Source: Devosia sp. FKR38
GTDB taxonomy: Bacteria > Pseudomonadota > Alphaproteobacteria > Rhizobiales > Devosiaceae
NCBI RefSeq assembly: GCF_005222805.1
Contig: NZ_STGC01000005.1
Span: 2,189,256 to 2,253,255 of the forward strand
Direction: 5' to 3'
Length of the DNA: 64,000 bases
Within the stretch, counting starts at the first letter, position 1, and every line of letters begins with the position of its first letter. Below the pieces are notes generated by a model that ran no database searches, was not told the DNA's origin, and worked only from the letters and a program-made list of their open reading frames with translations. The position numbers and the translations under genes are program-made. Below are positions 9,608-18,194 of this stretch, in pieces.

Positions 9608-10786
9608 ATGACCCTGCCCCTGTTCGCCCTGTTCCTGGCCGCCTTTGCCTTCGGCACCGCCGAATTCGTCATTGCCGGCGTCCTGCCCGAAGTCGCCCAG
9701 GGCCTGGGTGTCACCGTTCCTGTTGCCGGCTATCTGGTCACCGCCTATGCGGTGGGCATCGCCATCGGCGGTCCGCTGCTCGCCGTCGCCACCAAGAAAT
9801 ACCCGCGCAAGACGGTCATACTGGTGCTGGCGGCCATCTACACGCTTGGCCAGGTGCTCTGCGCCACAGCCCCCAGTTTCGAGTTCCTGCTTGCAGCCCG
9901 CATCCTAGTCGCCGTCGTGCACGGCACCTATTTCGGTATCGCCGCCGTGGTGGCCGTGAGCCTGGTCCCCGTCGACCGCCGTGGCTTTGCCGTCGCCCTC
10001 ATTCTTTCTGGCCTGACGGTGTCCAATATCCTGGGCGTGCCCGGCGGCACCGCCATCGGCAATGCCTTTGGCTGGCGCGCCACCTTCTGGGCCGTTGGCG
10101 CCCTGGGCCTTGTTGCCACCATCGCCATCGCGCTTTTTTTGCCCCGCTCGGCCGGCGCCGCCTCCACCACCGGCAGCTTTGTACGCGAGTTCAAGGCTCT
10201 TGCCCGCCAGCAGATCGTCACCTCCCTGCTGATCGTCGTGCTGGCCATGATCGGGCAATACAGCCTGTTCACCTACATCGCTCCGCTGCTGCGCGAGGTC
10301 ACTGGGCTCGATGTCAATATCGTCCCCTGGGTGCTGCTGCTCTATGGCGTGGGCTCCACCATTGGCGTGTTCATCGGCGGGCGCCTGGCTGACTGGCGCC
10401 TGATGCCCTCGCTCATCGGCATTCTCAGCGCCCAGACCCTGGCCTTCGCCCTGATCTATCTGGTCAGCCCCTTCCCCATTGTCATGGCCGTCTCCATCTT
10501 TCTGTGGGGTGGCGTCAACTTCGCCTTTGGCTCGCCCGTGCAATCCCGCGTCTTGGCCTGGGCCGGCGATGCGCCCAACCTGGCCTCATCGCTCATTCCC
10601 ACCGGCTTTAACATCGGCATCGCCATCGGCGCGCTTCTGGGCGCCAGCGTGCTTGAGCGGGGCTTCGGCTATGGAGCCCTGCCATTGATCGGCTGCGTTT
10701 CATTGGCCTTGGCGGTCGCTGTCGCCGTCGTCTCCTATATGCTCGAATTGCGCACACCTCGCCCACTGCCCAGCCCTGCGACATAG
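9608..10786 (+). CDS. MFS transporter, DHA1 / arabinose-efflux-like
   Basis: 392 residues with about 12 membrane helices, the standard DHA1 drug/sugar efflux type. The start MTLPLFALFLAAFAFGTAEF is characteristic of the AraJ/NepI/YdhP branch, as are GVLPEVAQGLGVTVP and the helix 2-3 loop ATKKYPRKTVIL. Motif C-like glycines are seen in GVPGGTAIGNAFGWR near residue 145. The ATG at 9608 is chosen because the hydrophobic first helix starts there. Upstream it diverges from the HdeD-like gene with a 180-base gap. The likely role is proton-coupled export of a small molecule; the substrate is unknown. Confidence 0.9.
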   Translation: MTLPLFALFLAAFAFGTAEFVIAGVLPEVAQGLGVTVPVAGYLVTAYAVGIAIGGPLLAVATKKYPRKTVILVLAAIYTLGQVLCATAPSFEFLLAARILVAVVHGTYFGIAAVVAVSLVPVDRRGFAVALILSGLTVSNILGVPGGTAIGNAFGWRATFWAVGALGLVATIAIALFLPRSAGAASTTGSFVREFKALARQQIVTSLLIVVLAMIGQYSLFTYIAPLLREVTGLDVNIVPWVLLLYGVGSTIGVFIGGRLADWRLMPSLIGILSAQTLAFALIYLVSPFPIVMAVSIFLWGGVNFAFGSPVQSRVLAWAGDAPNLASSLIPTGFNIGIAIGALLGASVLERGFGYGALPLIGCVSLALAVAVAVVSYMLELRTPRPLPSPAT

Positions 10787-10922
10787 TTGATCGAAAAAAA
10801 CGCCGCGCAGGAACGATTTGGTCATTATCTTGGGGCAATTGCTGCTGTCAGGGTTCCGGTGGCCCGAGCCGGCTGAGATCAGTGGCTCGCGCTGCCGGCT
10901 GGCCAATTGGGGACAGCAGCGC

Positions 10923-12074
10923 ATGGCAGCGATCGACAATCCAACCCTTCTGGTAGCCATAGCCACTTCCAGCGCCGCGCTGATGGGCACGCTGATCATC
11001 GCCTGGCTCAATGCGCGACAGGACAGCTATCTGGTCAGCTGGGCCACCGGCATGGGTTTTGTTGTCCTGGCCCTGGGTGCCATGGCCCTGCGCGATGGCA
11101 GCTACAACAATGCCGTCATGGTTATGGCCTATTCGGCCCTGCTCACCGGCACGGCGCTGATTGTCTATGGCTCAGGCCAGTTCCGCGGTGCGCCGCCCCG
11201 GCGCAAGCTGATGGTCGGGCTCTGGCTCCTGGCGCTCGCCAGCGTGGCCATTCCCTATGGCCTGGGCTATTCCGGCCTGGGTGCCATCATGCTCAACCTG
11301 GGCTGTGCCGTGTTCATGCTCATGTCCGGCTACCACTTCTTCAGCGGCCGCAACGAATCGCCTGTGCTCATGGTCACCGGCGCACTCATTTTCCTGCTCA
11401 CAGCCATCTCATTTTTCGCCTGCGCCGCTGTATTGGCCGCTTCGGGCCAGATGGTGCTCTACGCGCCGCCCACCAACTGGGCCGAGCAGTTCAACTCCAT
11501 CATGGCCATCGCCGGCCTCAGCGGTCTGGGCGCCATCTCACTGACGTTGAGCCAGTCGCGCGCCACGCGCCGCCACCGCCGCGAGGCCCAGACTGATTCC
11601 CTGAGTGGCCTGCTCAACCGCCGCGCCATCTTTGACCACCTCGGCCCCGACAATCTGGCGCCGGGCACCGCCGTACTGATGTTTGATATCGATCACTTCA
11701 AGCAGATCAATGATCGCAACGGCCATGCAGCCGGCGACGCCGTCATCGCCCATTTCGGCACCCTGCTGACCAGCCTGGTCCGCCGGTCCGACATCGTCGC
11801 GCGACTGGGCGGAGAGGAATTTTGCGCCGTCCTGCCCGATGCCCCCATCGAGGTGGCACGCGCTATCGCCGAGCATATCCGCGGCCAGTTCGAGGCCCAG
11901 CCCGCCCGTTCCCTGGGCGAAACCATACCGGCCACGATCAGTATCGGTGTTGCCACCAGCGGCCCGGCCGAGACCTTCTCATCCGTGCTCAACCGCGCCG
12001 ACGCCGCGCTCTACAAGGCCAAGCACGCCGGCCGCAACCAGGTGGTCTCCATGCCGCTCCGGCAGATCGCCTAG
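10923..12074 (+). CDS. membrane diguanylate cyclase (GGDEF)
   Basis: Makes cyclic di-GMP from two GTP. The 383 residues start at MAAIDNPTLLV; a TTG further upstream is possible but unlikely. The first 215 residues form about six membrane helices of a MASE-like sensor region. The C-terminal GGDEF domain shows FDIDHFKQINDRNGHAAGDA near 260 with the metal-binding Asp, and the active-site loop ARLGGEEF near 295. No RxxD inhibitory site is evident before the active loop. No EAL domain is present, so this is a synthesising enzyme only. It stands alone and converges on yqeY, whose stop is 8 bases away. Confidence 0.93.
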   Translation: MAAIDNPTLLVAIATSSAALMGTLIIAWLNARQDSYLVSWATGMGFVVLALGAMALRDGSYNNAVMVMAYSALLTGTALIVYGSGQFRGAPPRRKLMVGLWLLALASVAIPYGLGYSGLGAIMLNLGCAVFMLMSGYHFFSGRNESPVLMVTGALIFLLTAISFFACAAVLAASGQMVLYAPPTNWAEQFNSIMAIAGLSGLGAISLTLSQSRATRRHRREAQTDSLSGLLNRRAIFDHLGPDNLAPGTAVLMFDIDHFKQINDRNGHAAGDAVIAHFGTLLTSLVRRSDIVARLGGEEFCAVLPDAPIEVARAIAEHIRGQFEAQPARSLGETIPATISIGVATSGPAETFSSVLNRADAALYKAKHAGRNQVVSMPLRQIA

Positions 12075-12082
12075 GCCCTGGC

Positions 12083-12535
12083 TCAGCCTGCCAGCGCCGC
12101 CCGCACCCGCGCGCTCGCCTTGCCGAAGTCGATCCGCCCCGGATAATCCGCCTTGAGCTGGGCGATGACCTTGCCCATGTCCTTGGCCCCTTCAGCGCCC
12201 GTGCTTGATATCGCGGCCTGGATGGCGGCATCCACCTCCGCCTCGCTCAGCCCCTTGGGCAGGAACTCGTTGAGAATGTCGATCTCTTCTTTTTCCACGG
12301 TGGCGAGGTCGGCGCGACCGGCCTGGGCATAGATGGCAAAGCTCTCTTCGCGCTGTTTCACCATCTTCTGCACGATGGCGAGGATTTCCTCGTTCGTCGC
12401 CGGCCCGCGATTCTCCTGGCGGATGGCGATGTCCTTGTCCTTGATCGCCGATGTAATGGCGCGCAGGGTGGCCGTGCGCCGCTGATCCCGGGCTTTCAGG
12501 GCCGTCTTGAGACCTTCGCTGAACTGTTCGCGCAT
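12083..12535 (-). CDS. yqeY: GatB/YqeY domain protein
   Basis: 150 residues of the YqeY family, related to the tail domain of the GatB amidotransferase subunit, which contacts tRNA. Traits are LKTALKARDQRRTATLR near the start, KDKDIAIRQ, the EEILAIVQKMVKQREES helix, ILNEFLPKGLSEAEVDA and a final KADYPGRIDFGKASA. The exact role is not established, though a link to tRNA or amidation is presumed. It is divergent from carA with a 192-base gap, a pairing often seen in alphaproteobacteria. Confidence 0.92.
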   Translation of the reverse strand: MREQFSEGLKTALKARDQRRTATLRAITSAIKDKDIAIRQENRGPATNEEILAIVQKMVKQREESFAIYAQAGRADLATVEKEEIDILNEFLPKGLSEAEVDAAIQAAISSTGAEGAKDMGKVIAQLKADYPGRIDFGKASARVRAALAG

Positions 12536-12661
12536 GGGCTGGTTTCCTCTGGCTATGCAATTTTGTCGCCCCATATAGGCACAATCATCCCGTTCCGCCA
12601 CTTGCGCAGCCGGGAACAGGCTTCTATGACGAGGCCTCAATCGACATTGTCGGAGCGCAGT

Positions 12662-12685
12662 GCGAAAAGGTGCAGGCCTTTTCGC
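12662..12685. promoter_or_regulatory. perfect hairpin in the carA leader
   Basis: Perfect 9-base arms GCGAAAAGG (12662-12670) and CCTTTTCGC (12677-12685) with a 6-base loop lie 42 bases before the carA start codon. They may be an operator or leader hairpin affecting carA expression. A different dyad lies in the carB leader at 26116-26138. I recall GCGAAAA/TTTTCGC palindromes as common between genes in Hyphomicrobiales, so it may be only a dispersed small repeat. Confidence 0.5.
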
Positions 12686-12727
12686 TCGACCTGCGCGACC
12701 ATCTGAAACCAATTCTGGAGGCCCACC

Positions 12728-13933
12728 GTGACCGGCTGGCAGCAATCCCCCGCGACCGCAGTTCTGATCCTGGCAGACGGTACGCGCCTGGAAGGCCGCG
12801 GAATCGGCGCCCTCGGCCACGCGGCCGGCGAAGTGTGCTTCAACACCGCCATGACCGGCTATCAGGAAGTGCTGACCGATCCGTCCTATGCCGGCCAGAT
12901 CATCACTTTCACCTTCCCCCATATCGGCAATGTCGGCGCCAATGACGAAGACATCGAGACGGTCAACATGGCCGCGCTCTCGGGCGTCCGTGGCGTCGTG
13001 CTCAAGGCCGACATCACCAATCCGTCCAACTACCGCGCCGTCGAAAAGCTCGATGCCTGGCTCAAGAAGCGCAATATCATCGGCATCACCGGTATCGACA
13101 CCCGCGCCCTGACTGCGCAGATCCGCGAGAACGGCATGCCCAATGGCGTCATCGCCCATGCCGAGGATGGTCATTTCGACCTGCCCTCGATCATGGCCGA
13201 GCTCAAGGCCTTCCCCGGCCTGGAAGGCCTTGACCTCGCCAAGGAAGTGACCACCGCCCAGACCTATCACTGGGACCAGACCGGGTGGGCCTGGAACGAG
13301 GGCTATGGCACGCTCACCGATCCGCAATTTCACATCGTGGCCATCGATTTTGGCGCCAAGCGCAATATCTTGCGCTGCCTGGCCGATCAGGGCGCCAAGG
13401 TGACCGTCGTGCCCGCCACCGCCACGGCGGCCGATGTGCTGTCGCACAACCCTGACGGTATCTTCCTCTCCAATGGCCCCGGCGACCCGGCCGCCACCGG
13501 CAAATATGCCGTGCCGACCATCCAGAAGCTGATGGAAACCGGCAAGCCGCTGTTCGGCATCTGCCTTGGCCACCAGCTGCTTGGCCTGGCGCTGGGCGCC
13601 ACCACCTCCAAGATGCACCAGGGCCATCACGGCGCCAATCATCCGGTCAAGGATCTGACCACCGGCAAGGTCGAGATCACCTCGATGAACCATGGCTTTG
13701 CCGTGGACAAGGCCAGCCTGCCCGCCGGCGTCACCGAGACGCATATCTCGCTGTTCGATCAGTCAAATGCCGGCCTCAGCGTTGATGGCAAGCCGATCTT
13801 TTCGGTGCAATATCACCCCGAGGCCAGCCCCGGCCCGCGCGACAGCCACTATCTGTTCACGCGCTTCCTCAACCATGTCCGCGCCCAGAAGGGTCTCGAG
13901 CAGCGTCCCGAACAGGCCGCTCCCGCCGCCTGA
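12728..13933 (+). CDS. carA: carbamoyl-phosphate synthase small subunit CarA
   Basis: The glutaminase subunit that frees ammonia from glutamine for carbamoyl phosphate, feeding arginine and pyrimidine synthesis. It starts at GTG 12728 behind CTGGAGG. The 401 residues match the family. The N-terminal CPSase domain has FNTAMTGYQEVLTDPSYAGQ near 39-58. The class I glutamine amidotransferase domain has the nucleophile Cys near 279 in LFGICLGHQLLG and the His-Glu pair in QYHPEASPGPRDSH near 357. Its partner carB lies 12 kb away on the same strand, so the two are not one operon. Confidence 0.97.
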   Translation: MTGWQQSPATAVLILADGTRLEGRGIGALGHAAGEVCFNTAMTGYQEVLTDPSYAGQIITFTFPHIGNVGANDEDIETVNMAALSGVRGVVLKADITNPSNYRAVEKLDAWLKKRNIIGITGIDTRALTAQIRENGMPNGVIAHAEDGHFDLPSIMAELKAFPGLEGLDLAKEVTTAQTYHWDQTGWAWNEGYGTLTDPQFHIVAIDFGAKRNILRCLADQGAKVTVVPATATAADVLSHNPDGIFLSNGPGDPAATGKYAVPTIQKLMETGKPLFGICLGHQLLGLALGATTSKMHQGHHGANHPVKDLTTGKVEITSMNHGFAVDKASLPAGVTETHISLFDQSNAGLSVDGKPIFSVQYHPEASPGPRDSHYLFTRFLNHVRAQKGLEQRPEQAAPAA

Positions 13934-13946
13934 TCGTTCGGTCGCC

Positions 13947-13969
13947 CACAGGCGGCCCAGCCGCCTGTG
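13947..13969 (+). terminator. hairpin after carA
   Basis: Perfect 9-bp stem (13947-13955 with 13961-13969) and a 5-base loop lie 13 bases after the carA stop. No T-run follows, so it is a Rho-independent-like hairpin of uncertain strength between convergent genes. Confidence 0.5.
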
Positions 13970-14005
13970 CTTCAGGCTTGTGCAGGCAGCGGCGCTGCCT
14001 GCTGC

Positions 14006-14803
14006 TTACGGCGCCAGCGTGATCCTGTCGAACCGGCAGGTGCCGATCGCCGGAATGCCATAGCCCGCATTGAACCACTGCCGCGTCAATTCGGCACTCG
14101 CCGGTGCGAAATCGCGCGGCACCGGCACATTGGTCCGGGATGTTGCCCGCGTCACATCCCCACCGCCCGCGAGCCCAGCCGTGATCGCGGCTACGATGTC
14201 GGGCGAATCCAGCATCTGCGGCAGCCCCGCCCATTTGCTCGACGCCCCGGCATAGCAGGCCGCCTGCGCGCTGAGCCTCTGCTCGCGCTCACCTTGGGGC
14301 AGACTCGCAGTCTCTTCCGTCGCCGGGTCATAGAGCTTCTGCGCATTCTGCACATGATGGCCATAGGCCAGCCCGATCAGATAGGCCTCGGCCAGATGGC
14401 CCGTCTGCGGATGGGCCGCCACAAGCGCCGCATAGGCCGACATGTCGACATAGATCGTGCTGTCTTCCGGGCAATAGAATGTCCCGATATCCGACCCCGC
14501 CAGCCCGCAGCCCAGGCCATCGTGCGACGCCACCATGGTCAACCTGCTCGGCGGATAATAGGTCGCCCCATTGCGGAAGCCGCGCGCCCAGAAGCCGTCG
14601 GTCTCGCGCTCCAGCGCACCCACCAGGTCCGCTGGCTGCCCCTCGCCTGCCGCAAGGGCAGCCAGCGCTGTCAGCGGCGTGTAGGGCAGCGGCTTGGCCA
14701 CCTGTCCGGTCAGCACGGTGATCGGGTTGATCCCGAACAGCATCACCACCACCAGCGACACCGCCAGCGCTCCAGAAAAGCCGAAACGCCGGATATGGAC
14801 CAT
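14006..14803 (-). CDS. YpfJ-family metallopeptidase paralogue lacking its zinc site
   Basis: 265 residues from ATG 14803 (a GTG at 14827 is also possible). It has an N-terminal membrane helix AVSLVVVMLFGINPITVL and then the YpfJ (PF04228) fold: FYCPEDSTIYVDMSAYAAL, AYLIGLAYGHHVQNAQKL and AQAACYAGASSKWAGLPQML. Aligned to its neighbour, the HEVGHH zinc motif has become LAYGHH, losing the first zinc His and the catalytic Glu, and ELQADCYAG has become SAQAACYAG, losing the acidic residues of the likely third ligand site. The frame is intact and the structural cysteines are kept. It is thus a probable pseudo-enzyme, transcribed 66 bases downstream of the active-looking paralogue. Confidence 0.85.
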   Translation of the reverse strand: MVHIRRFGFSGALAVSLVVVMLFGINPITVLTGQVAKPLPYTPLTALAALAAGEGQPADLVGALERETDGFWARGFRNGATYYPPSRLTMVASHDGLGCGLAGSDIGTFYCPEDSTIYVDMSAYAALVAAHPQTGHLAEAYLIGLAYGHHVQNAQKLYDPATEETASLPQGEREQRLSAQAACYAGASSKWAGLPQMLDSPDIVAAITAGLAGGGDVTRATSRTNVPVPRDFAPASAELTRQWFNAGYGIPAIGTCRFDRITLAP

Positions 14804-14869
14804 TACATTGTCAGGTATTCCGAGCACGGGCCCATCCCAAGTCTGCGGCCACGCGATAGGGCCCCGTCA

Positions 14870-15802
14870 CTAGATACTGCCCGAAAAGGTGTCGCAGTCG
14901 CCCGGATTGCCCGACGTGTAGCCGCGCTCGAACCAGTCTTTGCGCTGCGCCGACGTGCCATGGTTGAACGTCTTGGGCACGGCAAAGCCCTGCATCTTCT
15001 TTTGCAGCGTGTCGTCGCCGATCTGGTTGGCGGCATTGAGGGCTTCCTCGATATCGCCATTGTCGAGCAGGTCTTCCTGTCCGGCGTAATTGGCCCACAC
15101 GCCAGCATAGCAATCGGCCTGCAGCTCGACCCGCACCGAATAGGCATTGGCCTGTTCCTGGCTCATCGACTGGCGGCGGCGGTTGAACTCAGGCAGCACG
15201 CCGGTAATGTTCTGGATATGGTGGCCCACTTCATGGGCCAACACATAGGCCTGGGCGAAATCGCCCGGCGCACCGAACTGGTTGCGCAGCTGATCGTAGA
15301 AGCTGAGGTCGATATAGACCTTCTGGTCGCCCGGACAGTAGAACGGCCCCGTCGAGGAATCCGCTGCGCCGCAGGCCGTATCGGTCTGGCCGCTGAACAG
15401 CACCACCTTGGGTGCCGGATAGCGCTCATTCTGCTGGGCAAACACCTCGCCCCACAGATCCTCGGTCTCCTTGATCACCACGCCGACAAAGTCACGCAGC
15501 TCGGCCTGATCGCCGCTCGCCGGCGCACTGCTGGACGAGCTCACCGACGAGCCGCCGCTGCTGGAATTGCCGGACAGGATGTCGATGGGGTTCTGCCCGG
15601 TGACAAACCAGATAATGCCCAGCACCACCACGATGCCGATCAGCGTGCCCATGCCGCCGCGCGAACCGCGCCCGCCGCCGCTGGGAATGCGGAAATTGCC
15701 GCCACCCTGACCGAACGGGCTACCGCCGGACCGGCCGCTGAACCCTCCCTGGGAACGCCGGTCCTCGATGTTTGAACTCTGTTCGCGACCGCGCCACTTC
15801 AT
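14870..15802 (-). CDS. neutral zinc metallopeptidase, YpfJ family
   Basis: 310 residues from ATG 15802 (MKWRGREQSSNIEDRR), the usual start of this family. A glycine- and serine-rich cytoplasmic segment is followed by one membrane helix at about 55-75 (TLIGIVVVLGIIWFV) and an extracytoplasmic domain. The zinc motif is AYVLAHEVGHHIQNITG near residue 189, with ELQADCYAGVWA downstream giving the acidic ligand; FYCPGDQKVYIDLSFYD is also typical. The membrane topology puts the active domain in the periplasm. Substrates are unknown. A degenerate paralogue follows on the same strand, and cpdB diverges upstream. Confidence 0.93.
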   Translation of the reverse strand: MKWRGREQSSNIEDRRSQGGFSGRSGGSPFGQGGGNFRIPSGGGRGSRGGMGTLIGIVVVLGIIWFVTGQNPIDILSGNSSSGGSSVSSSSSAPASGDQAELRDFVGVVIKETEDLWGEVFAQQNERYPAPKVVLFSGQTDTACGAADSSTGPFYCPGDQKVYIDLSFYDQLRNQFGAPGDFAQAYVLAHEVGHHIQNITGVLPEFNRRRQSMSQEQANAYSVRVELQADCYAGVWANYAGQEDLLDNGDIEEALNAANQIGDDTLQKKMQGFAVPKTFNHGTSAQRKDWFERGYTSGNPGDCDTFSGSI

Positions 15803-15950
15803 TGAGTCTGTACTCCGCTTTGTTCCACTCCTAGCAACTCGCTGGCGCGATGGAAATTGCTTCCTGCACCGCGGCACCGCGCCGGATCACGCCTGCCAGC
15901 CCGACGATATGGTCCGTTGCGCCTTTGCTGACAGGACGACTGTCATAATT

Positions 15951-15964
15951 TGACCAGCTGGTCA
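15951..15964. promoter_or_regulatory. perfect 14-bp palindrome upstream of cpdB
   Basis: TGACCAGCTGGTCA equals its own reverse complement. Palindromes of the TGACCA-N2-TGGTCA kind are typical binding sites for dimeric TetR-like regulators, but no such regulator gene is in the window. It lies 182 bases before the cpdB start. Confidence 0.5.
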
Positions 15965-15989
15965 GAAAATCCTAGCCTGCGGTCGCCTG

Positions 15990-16007
15990 CTGTCACGCAG
16001 GCGTCAC
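15990..16007 (+). promoter_or_regulatory. candidate PhoB (Pho) box
   Basis: CTGTCAC-GCAG-GCGTCAC follows the Pho-box layout of two 7-base half-sites 11 bases apart. The first matches CTGTCAT at 6 of 7 positions and the second at 4 of 7. It fits phosphate control of the nucleotide phosphodiesterase downstream, but the second half is weak. Confidence 0.35.
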
Positions 16008-16145
16008 TTCGCGGCGGCAAGACAGTGCAGCATGACACTGTCGCTCCCGTCAGCGGTGTTATGAGCCGAAGCGGATTCGGCTGTCCGGGAGCGCCATGCC
16101 CCCCGACGTTTGATTGTCCTATTGAACGCATCCCGGAGATGATTG

Positions 16146-18122
16146 ATGAACTTCCTGCCCAAGCTTTCCCGCCGCAGCTTCCTGGTCGGCTCGGCCAGTG
16201 TTGGCGCCATGGCCGCCATGCACCCCTTCGCCGCCATGGCCCAGGCCAATCAGGCCCATCTGCGCATCCTCGAGACCACCGATCTGCACGTGGCCGTATT
16301 TGCCTATGATTATTATGCCGATGCGCCCAACGACACCATGGGCCTGGCCCGCACGGCCTCGATCATTGATTCCATCCGCGCCGAGGCCGGCAATTCCATG
16401 CTGATCGACAATGGCGACATCATCCAGGGCAATCCCATGGGTGACTACATGGCCTATGAAAAGGGTCTGGATGGCAACATCCATCCCATCATCGCCGCCA
16501 TGAACACCCTGGGCTACGAGGCCGCCACCCTGGGCAACCACGAGTTCAACTACGGCCTGGACTATCTCGACAAGGCCATCTCGGGCGCCACCTTCCCCTT
16601 CGTCTCGTCCAATCTGGTCAAGGGTGAACTGGCCGCCGATCCGCTGAGCGACACCACCTATATCAAGCCCTATATCATCGTCGAAAAGGAACTGGTCGAC
16701 GGCCAGGGCGTCACCAAGACCATCAAGATCGGCCTGATCGGCTTCCTGCCGCCCCAGATCATGACCTGGGATGCCACCAACCTCGAAGGCAAGGTCAACA
16801 CCCGCGACATCGTCGAAACCGCGACCGCCTATGTGCCCAAGATGAAGGCCGAGGGCGCCGAGCTCATCATCGCCCTGTCGCACTCCGGCATTGCCGCTGA
16901 CCAGACCACCGGCGCCGAGAACGCTTCGCTGCAGCTGGCCGCCGTTGACGGTATCGACGTCGTGCTCACCGGCCACCAGCATCTGGTCTTCCCCGGCCCC
17001 GATTATGAGGGCGTTGAAGGCGCCGACATCACCGCCGGCACGCTCAATGGCAAGCCTGCTGTCATGGCCGGCTTCTGGGGCAGCCACATGGGCCTGATCG
17101 ACCTGCTGCTCGAGCAGGATGCCAGCGGCAAGTGGACCATTGTCTCGCATACCTCCGAAGCCCGCCCGATCTTCGAGCGCGTCGAGCGCAAGGTGAACCC
17201 GTTGGTCGCTGACGAGGCCGGGATCATTGCCGCCGCCGAAGCAGAGCACAAGGAAACCCTCGACTATATCCGCCGCCCGGTCGGCGAAACCGCGGCACCG
17301 CTCTACTCCTACTTCGCCCTGGTGGCCGATGATCCGTCCGTGCAGATCGTCAGCCAGGCGCAGACCTGGTACATCGCCCAGATGATGAAGGGCACCGAGT
17401 TCGAAGCCCTGCCGATCCTCTCGGCCGCTGCCCCCTTCAAGGCCGGCGGTCGTGGTGGTCCGGACTATTACACCGACGTTCCCGTCGGCCCGGTCGCCAT
17501 CAAGAATGTCGCCGATCTCTACCTCTATCCCAATACCATCCAGGCCGTGGTCATCACCGGCGCTGACGTCAAGAACTGGCTGGAGCGCTCGGCCGGTATC
17601 TTCAACCAGATCGAAAAGGGCGCGGTTGACGCCGAGCTGATCAACCCCGACTTCCCGTCCTATAATTACGACGTCATCGACGGCGTGACCTACAAGATCG
17701 ATCTCACCCAGCCCTCGCGCTATTCGCCCGATGGCAAGGAAGAGACCAATCCCGATGCCAACCGCATCGTCGAGCTGATGTATGACGGCAAGCCCATCGA
17801 CCCGGCCGCCAAGTTCGTCGTCGCCACCAACAACTACCGCGCCGGCGGCGGCGGCAATTTCCCGGGCATCAATTCCAGCGTCATCGTCTTCAAGGGGCCC
17901 GATACCAATCGCGACCTGATCGTGCGCTACATTGTTGAACAGGGCACGATCGACCCCAAGGCTGACAGCAATTGGTCCCTCGCCCCCATCGGCGACACCA
18001 CCGTGCTGTTCGCCACCGGGCCCAAGGCCGCCGAGCATGTCGCCGATGTCACCGCCATCAAGATCGAAGCCACCGGCGACACCAATGCCGACGGCTTCGG
18101 CCTCTACCGCATCACGCTGTAA
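16146..18122 (+). CDS. cpdB: 2',3'-cyclic-nucleotide 2'-phosphodiesterase/3'-nucleotidase (CpdB-like)
   Basis: Hydrolyses 2',3'-cyclic nucleotides to 3'-nucleotides and then to nucleoside plus phosphate. The ATG at 16146 follows GGAGATGATTG. The N-terminus has a twin-arginine signal, [10 protein letters not shown], and an export cleavage near FAAMAQA, so the protein is periplasmic. The metallophosphatase domain starts at [19 protein letters not shown], with the family motifs [28 protein letters not shown] and TGHQH. The C-terminal 5'-nucleotidase domain includes [18 protein letters not shown]. At 658 residues it matches CpdB length. RNase T2 lies 72 bases downstream, which supplies its substrate. 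Confidence 0.95.
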   Translation: MNFLPKLSRRSFLVGSASVGAMAAMHPFAAMAQANQAHLRILETTDLHVAVFAYDYYADAPNDTMGLARTASIIDSIRAEAGNSMLIDNGDIIQGNPMGDYMAYEKGLDGNIHPIIAAMNTLGYEAATLGNHEFNYGLDYLDKAISGATFPFVSSNLVKGELAADPLSDTTYIKPYIIVEKELVDGQGVTKTIKIGLIGFLPPQIMTWDATNLEGKVNTRDIVETATAYVPKMKAEGAELIIALSHSGIAADQTTGAENASLQLAAVDGIDVVLTGHQHLVFPGPDYEGVEGADITAGTLNGKPAVMAGFWGSHMGLIDLLLEQDASGKWTIVSHTSEARPIFERVERKVNPLVADEAGIIAAAEAEHKETLDYIRRPVGETAAPLYSYFALVADDPSVQIVSQAQTWYIAQMMKGTEFEALPILSAAAPFKAGGRGGPDYYTDVPVGPVAIKNVADLYLYPNTIQAVVITGADVKNWLERSAGIFNQIEKGAVDAELINPDFPSYNYDVIDGVTYKIDLTQPSRYSPDGKEETNPDANRIVELMYDGKPIDPAAKFVVATNNYRAGGGGNFPGINSSVIVFKGPDTNRDLIVRYIVEQGTIDPKADSNWSLAPIGDTTVLFATGPKAAEHVADVTAIKIEATGDTNADGFGLYRITL

Positions 18123-18146
18123 CCACTACCAACACTGGTCTTGCGA

Positions 18147-18173
18147 TGAGGGGGCCATTATGGCTCCCTCATT
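18147..18173 (+). terminator. hairpin between cpdB and the RNase T2 gene
   Basis: A 13-bp stem with one G:U pair (18147-18159 with 18161-18173; in RNA the loop would open to a few bases) begins 24 bases after the cpdB stop and is followed by TGTTTA. It is probably a partial terminator or mRNA-stabilising hairpin, so RNase T2 may be expressed at a level different from cpdB. Confidence 0.5.
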
Positions 18174-18194
18174 GTTTACGTGGGGGACCATCGC

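Larger units (their letters stand above)
15803..16145. other. 343-base divergent intergenic region upstream of cpdB
   Basis: No gene is evident here. The region is rich in symmetric elements: TGACAG/CTGTCA arms at 15929-15945, the perfect palindrome at 15951-15964, CGCCTGC/GCAGGCG arms at 15984-16003, and GACAGTG/CACTGTC arms at 16021-16042. Three CTGTC half-sites start at 15940, 15990 and 16038, about 48-50 bases apart. This density of dyads suggests a regulated promoter for cpdB and perhaps also for the divergent peptidase gene. Confidence 0.6.

Noticed and set aside
16119-18038. 639-codon minus-strand frame opposite cpdB
   Set aside because: Antisense shadow; composition is Gly/Asp/Val-rich and unlike a protein, while cpdB has signal peptide and motifs.
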